A DNA stretch of 37,375 nucleotides, from contig JACQDF010000029.1 of NCBI GenBank assembly GCA_016201205.1, forward strand, positions 1-37,375, in the 5' to 3' direction. The notes beneath the pieces are model-generated. The model made no database searches, was not told the DNA's origin, and was given only the letters and a program-made list of their open reading frames with translations. The stretch's first letter is position 1. Every line of letters starts with the position of its first letter. The DNA is from Acidobacteriota bacterium (GTDB taxonomy: Bacteria > Acidobacteriota > Terriglobia > Bryobacterales > Bryobacteraceae). The translations under genes and the position numbers were made by a program. Below are positions 16,007-25,683 of the stretch, one piece after another.

Positions 16007-17314
16007 ATGTCAGTTGACGTGAAGCCCAAACAGAGGCTGGGGCAAGTCGGCTCGCGCCGCAAGCGGATCATTGTGTGGACCATTTTTGCCGCCGTGAGCG
16101 CCGGCGGTGGCTACGCCGGCTATTCCAAGTACAACGAAAGCTCCACCAAGATCGAAGTGCCGGTTCAAAAGGTCCGCAAAGCGGAATTCGTGATCAGCGT
16201 CAAAACACGAGGAGAGATCCGCAGCACGCGTTCCGAGATTTTGTCCGCGCCCCAGGTTCCCGAAGTCCGCATCGTGAAGCTGGCCGAATCCGGCAAGCCG
16301 ATCCGCAAAGGGGAGGTAGTGGTCGAGTTTGACGCCGCCAGCCAGGAGCAGCAGATGCTCGAGCGCACGACCAGCGTGCGGACCGTGGACAGCGAGATCG
16401 TGCAGACCAAGGCCTCCCACCGCATGACCGACGAGATGGACGGCATGAATCTGATGACCGCGGAGTACAATCTCGAACGCGCCAAGCTCGAGGCCAGCAA
16501 GGCGGAGGTGGTGAGCGAGATCGAAGGGGCCAAGAACCGCATCGACGTGACCATCTCCGATGGCGAGCTGACCCAGGTGAAGACGACGCTCAAGGCGCAC
16601 GATGTTTCCCAGGAGGCGGACCTCGAGCGGTTGCAGCAGAAGAAGGACAAAGCTGCCCGCGACTTTGAGAGAACGCGGGGGTATCTCTCCAAGATGGTGA
16701 TCCACGCTCCCATCGAAGGGATTGTCAATGTGCTTCCCAACCAGCGCAGCCAGGGCTCGTTCGGCTCCGCTCCGCCGCCGTTCAAGGAAGGCGACCGCGC
16801 CTGGACCGGCGCCGCCATCGCCGAGATTCCGGATCTGTCGGAAATGCGTGTCGAGCTGAAGCTGGATGAGGTGGATCGCGGCCGTCTGAAGCTGGGCCAG
16901 GAGCTGCGCCTCAGCGTCGACGCCATTCCGGATAAGGACTTCGAGGCGGTTCTGGACTGGATCAGCCCGATCGCGACGGTGATTGAGCGCGGATTCGGCA
17001 CCCGCGAGAAGTTTTTTGCCGCCCGCGCGACCCTCAAGAGCCTCGACAAACGCTTGCGTCCGGGAATGAGTTCCTCGGCGGAGGTGGTCATCGAGAGTGT
17101 GACGAACAGCCTGCTGATCCCCATCCAGGCCAGCGTCATGTACAACGGAAAACCGGCTGTCTATGTGCAGCGCGGAACGCAGTTCGAGATCCGCCCGATT
17201 GAGGTGGGCAAGCGCAATGACAAGGAGATCGTCGTTCTGCGCGGTCTCAAGGAAGGCGAGGCGGTCGCCCTCGAGAATCCTGTCGAAGCCGCCAAGCGGG
17301 CCAAGAAATTGTAG
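16007..17314 (+). CDS. HlyD-family efflux adaptor (second of three)
   Basis: 435 residues with one N-terminal membrane anchor (about 22-42, IIVWTIFAAVSAGGGYAGY), lipoyl halves (ESGKPIRKGEVVVEFD and MVIHAPIEGIVNVLP), a helical hairpin of about 110 residues between them, then the beta-barrel (DLSEMRVELKLDEVDRGRLKLGQ) and membrane-proximal domain (LLIPIQASVMYNGKPAVYV). This is the plainest of the three adaptors, with no low-complexity insert. It begins 44 bp after the first adaptor and is followed after 26 bp by the third, so an operon is likely. Substrate unknown. Confidence 0.88.
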   Translation: MSVDVKPKQRLGQVGSRRKRIIVWTIFAAVSAGGGYAGYSKYNESSTKIEVPVQKVRKAEFVISVKTRGEIRSTRSEILSAPQVPEVRIVKLAESGKPIRKGEVVVEFDAASQEQQMLERTTSVRTVDSEIVQTKASHRMTDEMDGMNLMTAEYNLERAKLEASKAEVVSEIEGAKNRIDVTISDGELTQVKTTLKAHDVSQEADLERLQQKKDKAARDFERTRGYLSKMVIHAPIEGIVNVLPNQRSQGSFGSAPPPFKEGDRAWTGAAIAEIPDLSEMRVELKLDEVDRGRLKLGQELRLSVDAIPDKDFEAVLDWISPIATVIERGFGTREKFFAARATLKSLDKRLRPGMSSSAEVVIESVTNSLLIPIQASVMYNGKPAVYVQRGTQFEIRPIEVGKRNDKEIVVLRGLKEGEAVALENPVEAAKRAKKL

Positions 17315-17340
17315 TTGGGAACTCCACGGGATTTGATTCG

Positions 17341-19332
17341 ATGAAAAAGCTTCTCTTTCGCCTGATTCTGGCGGGCCTGGTCGCCGGCGCGGCCTGGTAC
17401 GGCTACCGCTACTTTCAGTCTCTGCCTCAGCGGCAGCAGCAGGTGGCCACGACGCGCGTGCGCCGCGGCGAGGTGACCGTGCGCTCGTTCTCGCGCGGCG
17501 AGCTGCGCGCCGTTCGCTCAGTGACTCTGGCCGCCCCGAATCTGTTCGGCACCGTCCAGGTGACGCAACTGGCGCCCCTGGGCGCCATGGCGCGCGAGAA
17601 GGACCTGGTAGTCGAGTTCGATGACTCCGAGCTGCTGTCGCGGCTGGAGGAGAGCCAGCTCGAGTTGGATCAGGTTGAGGAGCAGATTAAGAAAGCCCGC
17701 GCGGATCAGGCCATTCGCGATAACCAGGACGAGGTCGAATTGCTGCGCACGCGCTATTCGGTGCGCCGCTCCGAGCTGGAAGTGAAGCGCAACGAGCTGC
17801 TTTCGGCCATCGACGCCAAGAAGAATCTGCTGAACCTGGAAGAGTCCCGGCGCCGCCTGAAACAACTGGAAAGCGACATCAAGTCGCGCCGCGAGCAGTC
17901 CGAAGCCGAGCTGGCCGTTCTGAACGAGCGCAAGAACAAAGCGGTTCTCGAGTTGAACCGCTGGAGACAGCGCCTGCAACAGGTGAAACTGCTTTCGCCG
18001 ATTACCGGACTGGTGGCGATCCGGCAAAACCGCTCCTCTTCGTTCTTCGTGCCAGGCATGCAGATTCCCGACGTCCGCGAAGGCGATCAGGTGCAGCCTG
18101 GGATTCCCGTGGCCGACGTTCTGGACCTGTCGGAGCTCGAAGTGGTGAGCCGCGTGGGCGAGCTGGACCGGGCCAATCTCCAGGAAGGCCAGGATGTGCT
18201 CATGAGACTGGACGCCATTCCCGGCGCCAGGCTCACCGGCACGATCAAATCGATGAGCGGCACGGCGAGCTCGAATGTGTTCTCCAACGATCCGGCGAAA
18301 AAATTCGATGTCGTGTTCTCAGTCGACATGCGTCAGCTCCTGTCGGCGCTGGGCGCTTCGCCTGCGCAGATCGAGAAAATCCTGGCAACGGCGGAGGCCA
18401 ACCGCAAGAAGCCGGTCGCGATGAGTTCCTTCACCTTCGGGGGCGGTGGTACGGCCGGAGGACCGGGCGGACCTGGGGGCATGAGTATGACAAGTGGTCC
18501 GGGCGGCATGGGGCAGGGCGAAGGCGGTCCTCGCATGCTGACCTTCGGCGGCGGGCCCGGCGGTGCGGGCGGCGCCGGCGGCCCCGGCGGCATGGGCGGC
18601 ATGTCGGAGGAACAGCGCAACAAGATGCGCGAGGTGTTCCGCAAACTCTCCAGCGGCAAGAGCCCGCAAGACATGACTCCGGAAGAGCGCACCGAATTCC
18701 AGAAGAAGTTGCAGGCCGAACTGGCAAAGGCAGGGATCAACTTGCCGGCCGGCATGGTGATGGGAATGGGCGGCGGCGGCGGCCGCCGTCAGGGCGGTGA
18801 AGGCCGCGGCGGCGGGGAAGCCTTTGCCGGCGGTGGCGCAGGTGGCCGGGAACGCGGCGAACGTGGCGGCGGCGGGCGTGGCGGCGGTGGCGGCGACACG
18901 GCGCAGAACATGGGCTTCCCGGCCGGATTCGGTATGGGCGCCGCCCAGCAATTCAGCCAGAAGGAGCTCGACAGCGCCAAACTTCCTCCGCCTCCGGAAG
19001 AAGATTCTCAGTTGGATGTGCTTCTGCGTCCCGGGATGCTCGCCGACGTGGAGATCATCGTGGAAAAGATCTCCAATGCCATTCACGTGCCCAACCAGGC
19101 CATCTTTGAACAAGACAACAAGTGGTTCGTCTACCTGAAGGCGGGCCAGAAATTCGAACAGCGCTTCGTCACCATCTCCAGGCGCACCGAGTCCACGGTT
19201 GTGCTGGGCTCCGGTGTTCAGCCGGGTGATATCGTCGCGATGGCGGATCCGTACGCCAAGCCGGGCGACAGGAAGAAACAGGAATCCAAAGGGAGCGCCA
19301 GCAGCGCTCTGCCAGTGGGAGGGACGAAGTAA
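17341..19332 (+). CDS. HlyD-family efflux adaptor with Gly-rich insert (third of three)
   Basis: 663 residues. An N-terminal anchor (about 4-24) is followed by lipoyl halves (MAREKDLVVEFDDSEL and LLSPITGLVAIRQ) and a helical hairpin of about 120 residues. The beta-barrel (DLSELEVVSRVGELDRANLQEGQ) is broken near residue 360 by about 170 residues rich in Gly, Met and Pro. Within this insert lies a charged helical island (about 421-470, MSEEQRNKMREVFRKLS, TPEERTEFQKKLQAEL). The fold resumes with LRPGMLADVEIIVEKI and VPNQAIFEQDNKWFVYL. The stop is 1 bp before the permease start. The insert sits at a different place from that of the first adaptor, so the two inserts arose separately. Confidence 0.87.
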   Translation: MKKLLFRLILAGLVAGAAWYGYRYFQSLPQRQQQVATTRVRRGEVTVRSFSRGELRAVRSVTLAAPNLFGTVQVTQLAPLGAMAREKDLVVEFDDSELLSRLEESQLELDQVEEQIKKARADQAIRDNQDEVELLRTRYSVRRSELEVKRNELLSAIDAKKNLLNLEESRRRLKQLESDIKSRREQSEAELAVLNERKNKAVLELNRWRQRLQQVKLLSPITGLVAIRQNRSSSFFVPGMQIPDVREGDQVQPGIPVADVLDLSELEVVSRVGELDRANLQEGQDVLMRLDAIPGARLTGTIKSMSGTASSNVFSNDPAKKFDVVFSVDMRQLLSALGASPAQIEKILATAEANRKKPVAMSSFTFGGGGTAGGPGGPGGMSMTSGPGGMGQGEGGPRMLTFGGGPGGAGGAGGPGGMGGMSEEQRNKMREVFRKLSSGKSPQDMTPEERTEFQKKLQAELAKAGINLPAGMVMGMGGGGGRRQGGEGRGGGEAFAGGGAGGRERGERGGGGRGGGGGDTAQNMGFPAGFGMGAAQQFSQKELDSAKLPPPPEEDSQLDVLLRPGMLADVEIIVEKISNAIHVPNQAIFEQDNKWFVYLKAGQKFEQRFVTISRRTESTVVLGSGVQPGDIVAMADPYAKPGDRKKQESKGSASSALPVGGTK

Positions 19333-19333
19333 G

Positions 19334-20584
19334 ATGCTGACCGGTTACCTTCCCGAAATCTACATGGGGCTGTCCAGCCTGCTGGTGCACAAACTTCGCA
19401 GCCTGCTCACCATGCTGGGCATGATTTTCGGCGTCGGCGCCGTGGTCGCGATGCTGGCCATTACCGCCGGCGTCGAGAAGGAGATGATCAGCTATATCGA
19501 CCTGCTGGGCGTCAACAACATCATCATCGAGGCGAAGGAGGCCGTGGACCGCAACGAGCTTCAAGCGCGCCGTCAAATATCGCCCGGACTCACCTTCCGC
19601 GACTTTCGCGCCATCGCGGAGAATGTTCAAGGGATCGAAGCGCTCACCCCCCGCAAGCGCTTCAAGCCGGGCAAGGTGCTGCCCAAGACGGCGCAGGAGC
19701 CGCCGCTGCTGATCGGCGTCGAGCCCAACTACATCGGCATCAACGCGCTGAAGGTGGTCGAAGGCCGCTTCTTCAGCGAGGAGGATAACGGCCGTTCCGC
19801 TCCGGTGTGCGTGCTTGGCGAATCCGCGAAAGTCAACCTGCTTGGTTACGATAATGCCGTCGGCAAATATGTCAAGGTGAACGACATCTGGCTCCAGGTG
19901 ATCGGCGTGCTCGCCCAGCAGGCGACGGCTGATTCCGATGTCGAGGGTCTTGAGGTCGTCAATCGCAACAACCTCATCATCGCGCCTTTGAACACGGTGA
20001 TGCGGCGGTTTGAGGACAACAACAGCTATCTGAAGGATGAAATCGACGGTATTTACATCAAGGTCAAGAGCGACACGGATTCGGTGGAAACCGCCAGCGT
20101 CGTCAGCGCCATTCTGGCGGCCACCCACAAGGATGCCGGCGATTTCACCGTCACCGTCCCCGCCGGGTTGCTCGAGCAGCGCAAGCGCACCCAGGCGATC
20201 TTCTCCATCGTCATGATTTGCATTGCCGGCATTTCGCTTCTGGTCGGCGGCATCGGCATCATGAACATCATGCTGGCCACGGTGCTCGAGCGAACGCGCG
20301 AAATCGGCATCCGCCGGGCCATCGGGGCGCGGCAGTCCGATATTGTGCGCCAATTCCTGACCGAGGCCGTCATGATCTCGATCGTCGGCGGCTTGATCGG
20401 CATCGCGTTCGGCTTTTCGCTGTCGCGCATTATCGCCGCGGCCGCGGGCTGGTCCACCGTCGTCACCACCGGTTCCATCGCCGTCGCCTTTGGAGTGTCC
20501 GTCGGCATCGGGCTGTTGTTTGGCATTTATCCGGCCGTCCAGGCGGCCAAGCTGGATCCCATCGAGGCGATCCGCTACGAATAG
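19334..20584 (+). CDS. MacB/FtsX-type ABC transporter permease without ATPase domain
   Basis: 416 residues from ATG 19334, which has GGAGGG about 10 bp upstream; the frame is open further left but inside the third adaptor. One membrane helix at about 20-43 is followed by a MacB-like periplasmic core (about 45-245) and three C-terminal helices (about 285-310, 340-365, 375-400), the FtsX fold, with the conserved ERTREIGIRRAIGA motif after the second helix. MacB itself carries an N-terminal ATPase in the same chain; here that is absent and no ABC ATPase gene lies in the cluster. This matches permeases that pair with a separate LolD/MacB-like ATPase. With the adaptors and TolC-like protein it would form a tripartite exporter or envelope machine. 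Confidence 0.9.
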   Translation: MLTGYLPEIYMGLSSLLVHKLRSLLTMLGMIFGVGAVVAMLAITAGVEKEMISYIDLLGVNNIIIEAKEAVDRNELQARRQISPGLTFRDFRAIAENVQGIEALTPRKRFKPGKVLPKTAQEPPLLIGVEPNYIGINALKVVEGRFFSEEDNGRSAPVCVLGESAKVNLLGYDNAVGKYVKVNDIWLQVIGVLAQQATADSDVEGLEVVNRNNLIIAPLNTVMRRFEDNNSYLKDEIDGIYIKVKSDTDSVETASVVSAILAATHKDAGDFTVTVPAGLLEQRKRTQAIFSIVMICIAGISLLVGGIGIMNIMLATVLERTREIGIRRAIGARQSDIVRQFLTEAVMISIVGGLIGIAFGFSLSRIIAAAAGWSTVVTTGSIAVAFGVSVGIGLLFGIYPAVQAAKLDPIEAIRYE

Positions 20585-20590
20585 TTTCCT

Positions 20591-22321
20591 ATGAGGTCCT
20601 CACCGGAAATGAGAACGCTGTTACTGTGTGTCCTGCCGGCAGGCGTGTTCCCTTGGCTGGCGCAGCAATCCGCCGCCCAGGAGCCGCCGGCCCGGCCTGT
20701 CGCTGCCAGATACGAAGAGCCGTCCGTCCTCCATCCGGAGGCGCCAACCTTCCCCAAAGGCGCCTGGTTCCGGCATCACTTCGAACCGCACATCCCGCGT
20801 GTGCAGCTTCGCCCGCCGGTGCGGCTGGCGGATTTCGTCGTTGACAACAAGCTCGAGCTATCGCTCAAGAACTTCATGGATCTCGTGCTGGCCAACAACA
20901 CGGATATCGAGATCCAGCGGCTGTCCGTCGAGCTGCCCAGAAACGCCATCACCCGGGCATTCGGCATCTTTGACCCGACGCTGTTCACGCGGTTTTCGGC
21001 CACCCGGACCAGTGCGCCCACCACCGATGTGCTGGCCGGCGCTCTTGTCCTCAGCCAGCTCAATCAGCCGTTCGCGTCCACTTACAACCAGTTGCTTTCC
21101 ACCGGGACCCAGTTGTCGGCGGGATTGAACGGCCAGAAATTCTCGACCAACAGCCAGTTCCAGACCTTCAATCCTTCCTTTACGACGAACCTTGCTTTCT
21201 CCTTTACGCAGCCGCTGCTGCGCGGCCGCGGCCGCGAGATCACACGCCTGCCCATCAGTATCGCCCGAAGCCGCCTGCGCCAAAGCGAATACAACCTGCA
21301 GGATAATCTTCTGCGCATCGTCTCGCTGGCGGAGGCAACGTATTGGAACCTGATCGAATCCCGCGAGAACCTGCGTGTGCAGGAGCAATCCCTGCAACTG
21401 AACGATGCCGCCTTGAAGCGAGCCCAGCGGGAGTTGGAGCTGGGCGCCACTTCGCCGCTGGAGATCTTCCAGCCCCAGGCGCAATACGCGAACGCGGAGA
21501 TCTTCGTTACGCAGGCGCGCTACCGGCTGGCCCAGGTCGAGGACCAGCTTCGCCGCCAGATGGGCGCCGACCTGGACCCCGATATCCGCAAACTCCCCAT
21601 TGTCCTCACCGAGCCTGTGACGATTCCCACGGACGCGGCGGAGATTGACAAGGAAGCGACGATCGCCAGAGCCATGGAGGTGCGGCCCGACCTGAAATCC
21701 TCGTACCAGAGCCTCGATATTGACGATTTGAACCTCAAGAGCGTCCGGAACGCGCTTCTTCCCAACCTGAGTCTGGGAGGCGGCTACACCACCACCGGCC
21801 GCGGCGGCACTTTCTACCCTCGAACCGGCCTCACCTCCGTGAGCACTGCCCTCCGCCCCATCCCCGGCGGCATCTCGGACGCGTTCACTCAAATGTTCGG
21901 CTTTGATTTTCCGATCTACAACTTTACGCTGACCCTGAATCTCCCGATCCGGGACCGGCGCGCGGCGGCGGACCTGGCCGACGTTAGCGTGCAGCGCAAG
22001 CGCGACATGCTCACCATCCGCAACGCCGAGCAGCAGATCCGGCTCGAGGTGCTGAATGCGATCAACCAGGTCGAGAACAGCCGGGCCAGCGTGAAGCTCG
22101 CCCAAATCGCGCGTGATCTGGCGCAGAAGAGAGTCGACGCCGAGCAAAAGAAGTATGAGCTTGGCACGACAACGATTTTTTTCGTGCTCGCCGCCCAGAA
22201 CGATCTGACCCAGGCCGAATCATCTCTGGTGACGCAGACCGTAGGTTATCGCCGCGCCCTGCTGACGCTTCAGCAGCGCACGGGCGAGTTGCTGGCGGAC
22301 CGCGGCGTGGTGGTTCCCTGA
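20591..22321 (+). CDS. TolC-family outer-membrane channel protein
   Basis: 576 residues, with a signal peptide ending near QQSAAQ; ATG 20591 is used, and ATG 20609 would remove six residues and leave a cleaner signal peptide. The body has two outer-membrane efflux protein repeats. The first begins near residue 95 (NFMDLVLANNTDIEIQRLSVE), with long helices (LAEATYWNLIESRENLRVQEQSL). The second has RPDLKSSYQSLDIDDLNLKSVRNALLPNLSLGGGY, then DVSVQRKRDMLTIRNAEQQI and KKYELGTTTIFFVLAAQNDL. It would form the trimeric exit duct for the exporter encoded just upstream (6 bp gap). It ends the locus; the next gene is convergent. Confidence 0.9.
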   Translation: MRSSPEMRTLLLCVLPAGVFPWLAQQSAAQEPPARPVAARYEEPSVLHPEAPTFPKGAWFRHHFEPHIPRVQLRPPVRLADFVVDNKLELSLKNFMDLVLANNTDIEIQRLSVELPRNAITRAFGIFDPTLFTRFSATRTSAPTTDVLAGALVLSQLNQPFASTYNQLLSTGTQLSAGLNGQKFSTNSQFQTFNPSFTTNLAFSFTQPLLRGRGREITRLPISIARSRLRQSEYNLQDNLLRIVSLAEATYWNLIESRENLRVQEQSLQLNDAALKRAQRELELGATSPLEIFQPQAQYANAEIFVTQARYRLAQVEDQLRRQMGADLDPDIRKLPIVLTEPVTIPTDAAEIDKEATIARAMEVRPDLKSSYQSLDIDDLNLKSVRNALLPNLSLGGGYTTTGRGGTFYPRTGLTSVSTALRPIPGGISDAFTQMFGFDFPIYNFTLTLNLPIRDRRAAADLADVSVQRKRDMLTIRNAEQQIRLEVLNAINQVENSRASVKLAQIARDLAQKRVDAEQKKYELGTTTIFFVLAAQNDLTQAESSLVTQTVGYRRALLTLQQRTGELLADRGVVVP

Positions 22322-22342
22322 TCCTGGCGCAGCGGAATCCTA

Positions 22343-25300
22343 CTACTTCGTCCGAACCGGATCCGGCGGCCGTTGCGGCAGCTTCTTCGGATTCTGCTGA
22401 ATGCGTCGCATCACTTCCTCGACGCCCCGCTCCAGTTGCGGATCACGGCCTTCGATCAGCGATTTCGGATCGTTCTCGACCACGATGTCCGGCCTTACGC
22501 CCTCACCCTCGATCACCCAGCTCCCGTCGGGAGCGTTCGTTCCGAACTCCGGAACGTTCACGACACCGCCATCGACGAGCGTTCCGCGGTTGGTAATGCC
22601 GACCACGCCGCCCCACGATCGTTTCCCAATCAGCGGACCCAGGCCGGCCTGGCGGAACATGTGCGGGAAGATGTCCCCGTCCGACGCGGACGTCTCGCTC
22701 AGCAGACAGACCATGTGTCCCTGGAAAGTCTGCTGCGGGTACGTCGTCGGGTAATCATTGGTCCGGCTGAAGCGCGTGCCGAGCAGGACGCGCCGCAGCC
22801 GCTCGATCAGCATCGGCGACACATTGCCGCCGCCGTTGCCCCGCACGTCGATGATCAGCCCTTCCTTGCGGATCTGGCCGTAGTACCACTTGATGAATTC
22901 GCGGATGCCCTCGGCCCCCATGTTCGGAATGTGCAGATAGCCAACGCGGCCGTTGGTCATGAGCCCGACTTTGCGCCGGTTGCTCTCCACCATTTCGAGA
23001 TAGATCAGATTGCTCTCGTTCGGAACAGGATTGAACACCGCCTCCCGCGCGCCTTCTTTCACCGGCTTGTCGTTCAGCAACAGCCGCACCGGCTGGTTCG
23101 CCTTGCCGCGAAGCAGCCTGTACGGATTGGCGGGCGTCGCCAGCTCCTCGCCCTCGATCTCGAGAACATAATCGCCCACTCTTGCATCCACGCCGATCTC
23201 GGTGAGCGGTGCGCGGTAGACGGATTCTTCGTTTTGGCCGCGGAAGATCTTTGCGATCCTGTACCGTCCGCTCGCTTCGTCCAGTTCGAAGCGGCAGCCC
23301 GGCAAGGCGACCTGCGGGCGCGGGGGAACCTCGAAATCGCCCCCATCGATGTAAGCGTGGCTCACATTCAGCTCGGAAATCATCTCGCCAATGACATAGT
23401 TGAGATCCGCGCGGTGGCCCGCGTACTCGAGTTGCGGCTGGTACTGCCGCCGCAGCCCTTCCCAGTCGTAGCCATGCATGTTCCGGACATAGAAGAAATC
23501 GCGGAACCGGCGCCATACTTCGTTGAAGATCTGGTTCCACTCCTGCGAGGGCACGCGGTCCACCACCAGGTTCGCCGTCGAGAGCGTCTTGCGCGTGTCA
23601 CGGCCGCGCGGAGTGGCGTCATACAGGTTCAACGTCTGCGCCGGGCCCTGTCCTTGCCGCACCAGCACTTTGTTCCCCGACGGCGACAGCGCCACGCTTG
23701 TTGCATTCTCGGCCAGCACTGTTTCTTTGCGGTCGCCCAGCGAATAAATCACCAGCTCCGGCTGCACATCCGGGTCGCGCCCGTAGAAGAAGTTGCCGCC
23801 GCGCACGTAGAGCAGATGTCCCTTGATCGCGGCCAATCCATGGTAGTTGTGCGCGGGCAGGGGGGCGCGGGCGACGCGTGTTTCGATGCCATCGAAATCA
23901 ATGCGAAACTCCGCCTTCTTCTCGTCCGCCTTCTTCTCCTCCGCCTTTGTCTCGGGCGTCACTTCATCACTCTTGGGGGGAAACGGATGCCTGGCGTCCT
24001 TGCGCAGCGCAAGTGCGAAGATGCCGCGGTTCCGGCTGGTGGCGTAATTCCACTCATTGTTGCTGATCAACGGCGCATAATCGCGCTCGCTGATGAAGTA
24101 AAGGTAATTGCCCTCCGGATCCCAGGCCGGCTGGCGCGACTCGAACAGCTCATCGGTCACCCTTTGAAGCCTGTTCTCCTTTTCGCTCCAGATGTAGATG
24201 GCGTTGTTCTCGTTCGAGCCCGTCATGCTGAAGGCGAGGTGCGCGCTGTCGGGCGCCCATTCGTAATCGAGCAGTTGATCCCGCGGCTCATCGGCCACCT
24301 CTTTCACCGACTTATCCGCCAGCGTCAGCACGTACAACTTGCCGTCCTTGTCCGAGAAGGCGATCTTCTTGCCGTCCGGAGACCACTGCGGCTGGTACCG
24401 CATCGCCTTTCCGTCCCTGGTCAATTGCTCCGCTTGTCCGGAGCCGTCCTGGTTGATCAGATACAGCTCTTCCTCGCCGCTGCGGTCGGAAAGAAAGACG
24501 ATCTTGCTTCCATCCGGAGACCATGCCGGCGCTTTGTCGTGGGCGCCGGAAGATTTCGTCAGGTTGCGGACGGGCCCGCTTTCGATCGGGACGGTGAACA
24601 CATCGCCGCGCGCCTCGAGCAGGGCGCGCTCTCCTTTTGGACTCAGGGCGATCGAAGCAACCTGATGGCCCACGTTCTTTGGCGCGGGCCGGCTGGCTAC
24701 GCCGTCATTGGGCACTTGAATCGCGATCCTGCGCGGCCTGCTTCCCGGTTTCACGTCGATCACGTGCAGTTCGCCGTTCAGCTCAAACACGATCCGCCCG
24801 TCGTTGGCTTTGCTGGCCCAGCGCACGTCCCAATCTTTGTAGTCGGTGAGCGCCCGCGTTCTTTTCGTTTCAGGGTCGAACTCGTAGAGATTCATGGTGC
24901 CGGTGCGGTCGCTCGAAAAGCAGATCCTGCTCCCGATCCACATGGGATCGCGTTCGGTGCGCGGGCTGTGCGACACGGGTTCGAGTTGATGCGTCTTCAG
25001 GTCGAAGACGTAAAGATCCTGCGCCCAACCGCCCTGATAGCGCTTCCAGGTGCGAAAGTCGCGCGCCAGCGGCGAATACACGATCCTGGTTCCGTCTGGC
25101 GACAGATCGCCGGCTCCCGAGTAGGGCATCGGCAGGGCCTTCGGCAGCCCGCCCTCGGGCGCAACCACGTACAGCCGTCCGTCGCCCACCGAGAAGTGGT
25201 CCCTCAAGGAACGGAATACGACGCCTTTGCCATCCGGCGTCCACCCCATCACGATGTTGTCCCAGCCCCACCGCGGCGGCAGCGGGCCGCGGGCCGGGTA

Positions 25301-25600
25301 ATAGGTCAACTGCTTGGGTACGCCGCCCATGGATGGAATCACGTAGACCTGCTCGTCTCCGTCGTATTGCCCGGTGAACGCGATCCATTTGCCGTCGGGA
25401 GAGAACTTGGCGAAGATCTCGAGTCCAGGATGCGCCGTCAGCCGCGATGCCAGGCCGCCGGCGGCGGACGCTTTCCACAAGTCGCCGGCGTAGGTGAAGA
25501 CGACATCGTTCCCATGAAGATCCGGGAAGCGCAGGAGCTTGGTCTGCGCACCCGCCGCGAGGCTCAGCGCAATGGTGGCCAGCAGGATTCGCGAAGTCAT
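22343..25600 (-). CDS. Tricorn-type protease (S41 family) with beta-propeller domains
   Basis: 1085 residues with a signal peptide (1-19, ending AAGAQ), so it probably works in the periplasm. About 25-640 hold repeated TolB/PD40-type propeller blades (FSPDGKWIAFTGQYDGDEQ, WSPDGSKIVFLSDRSGEEE, WSPDGKKIAFSDKDGK). A core domain (about 680-760), a PDZ domain (about 770-860) and the S41 peptidase domain follow. Likely catalytic residues by comparison with Thermoplasma tricorn: Ser-His in VSHAY (His near 748), nucleophile Ser near 973 in SASDGD, and a Glu near 1030 (IEGEGV). The family forms large peptide-degrading assemblies. A Glu/Lys-rich linker (about 550-565) lies between propellers. It is divergent from mutL across 83 bp. 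Confidence 0.9.
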   Translation of the reverse strand: MTSRILLATIALSLAAGAQTKLLRFPDLHGNDVVFTYAGDLWKASAAGGLASRLTAHPGLEIFAKFSPDGKWIAFTGQYDGDEQVYVIPSMGGVPKQLTYYPARGPLPPRWGWDNIVMGWTPDGKGVVFRSLRDHFSVGDGRLYVVAPEGGLPKALPMPYSGAGDLSPDGTRIVYSPLARDFRTWKRYQGGWAQDLYVFDLKTHQLEPVSHSPRTERDPMWIGSRICFSSDRTGTMNLYEFDPETKRTRALTDYKDWDVRWASKANDGRIVFELNGELHVIDVKPGSRPRRIAIQVPNDGVASRPAPKNVGHQVASIALSPKGERALLEARGDVFTVPIESGPVRNLTKSSGAHDKAPAWSPDGSKIVFLSDRSGEEELYLINQDGSGQAEQLTRDGKAMRYQPQWSPDGKKIAFSDKDGKLYVLTLADKSVKEVADEPRDQLLDYEWAPDSAHLAFSMTGSNENNAIYIWSEKENRLQRVTDELFESRQPAWDPEGNYLYFISERDYAPLISNNEWNYATSRNRGIFALALRKDARHPFPPKSDEVTPETKAEEKKADEKKAEFRIDFDGIETRVARAPLPAHNYHGLAAIKGHLLYVRGGNFFYGRDPDVQPELVIYSLGDRKETVLAENATSVALSPSGNKVLVRQGQGPAQTLNLYDATPRGRDTRKTLSTANLVVDRVPSQEWNQIFNEVWRRFRDFFYVRNMHGYDWEGLRRQYQPQLEYAGHRADLNYVIGEMISELNVSHAYIDGGDFEVPPRPQVALPGCRFELDEASGRYRIAKIFRGQNEESVYRAPLTEIGVDARVGDYVLEIEGEELATPANPYRLLRGKANQPVRLLLNDKPVKEGAREAVFNPVPNESNLIYLEMVESNRRKVGLMTNGRVGYLHIPNMGAEGIREFIKWYYGQIRKEGLIIDVRGNGGGNVSPMLIERLRRVLLGTRFSRTNDYPTTYPQQTFQGHMVCLLSETSASDGDIFPHMFRQAGLGPLIGKRSWGGVVGITNRGTLVDGGVVNVPEFGTNAPDGSWVIEGEGVRPDIVVENDPKSLIEGRDPQLERGVEEVMRRIQQNPKKLPQRPPDPVRTK

Positions 25601-25683
25601 GGCGGCGATTTCCGTAGCGTAGCACGCTGTGCCGATCCTCCTTCGATCCGGCGCGGCTCAAGGATCCGGCTGAACTCGATACA

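Noticed and set aside
18420-18900. GGC-rich tracts in the third adaptor as a repeat or mobile element
   Set aside because: They stay in frame, encode a Gly-rich segment of the adaptor and have no terminal repeats or target duplication.
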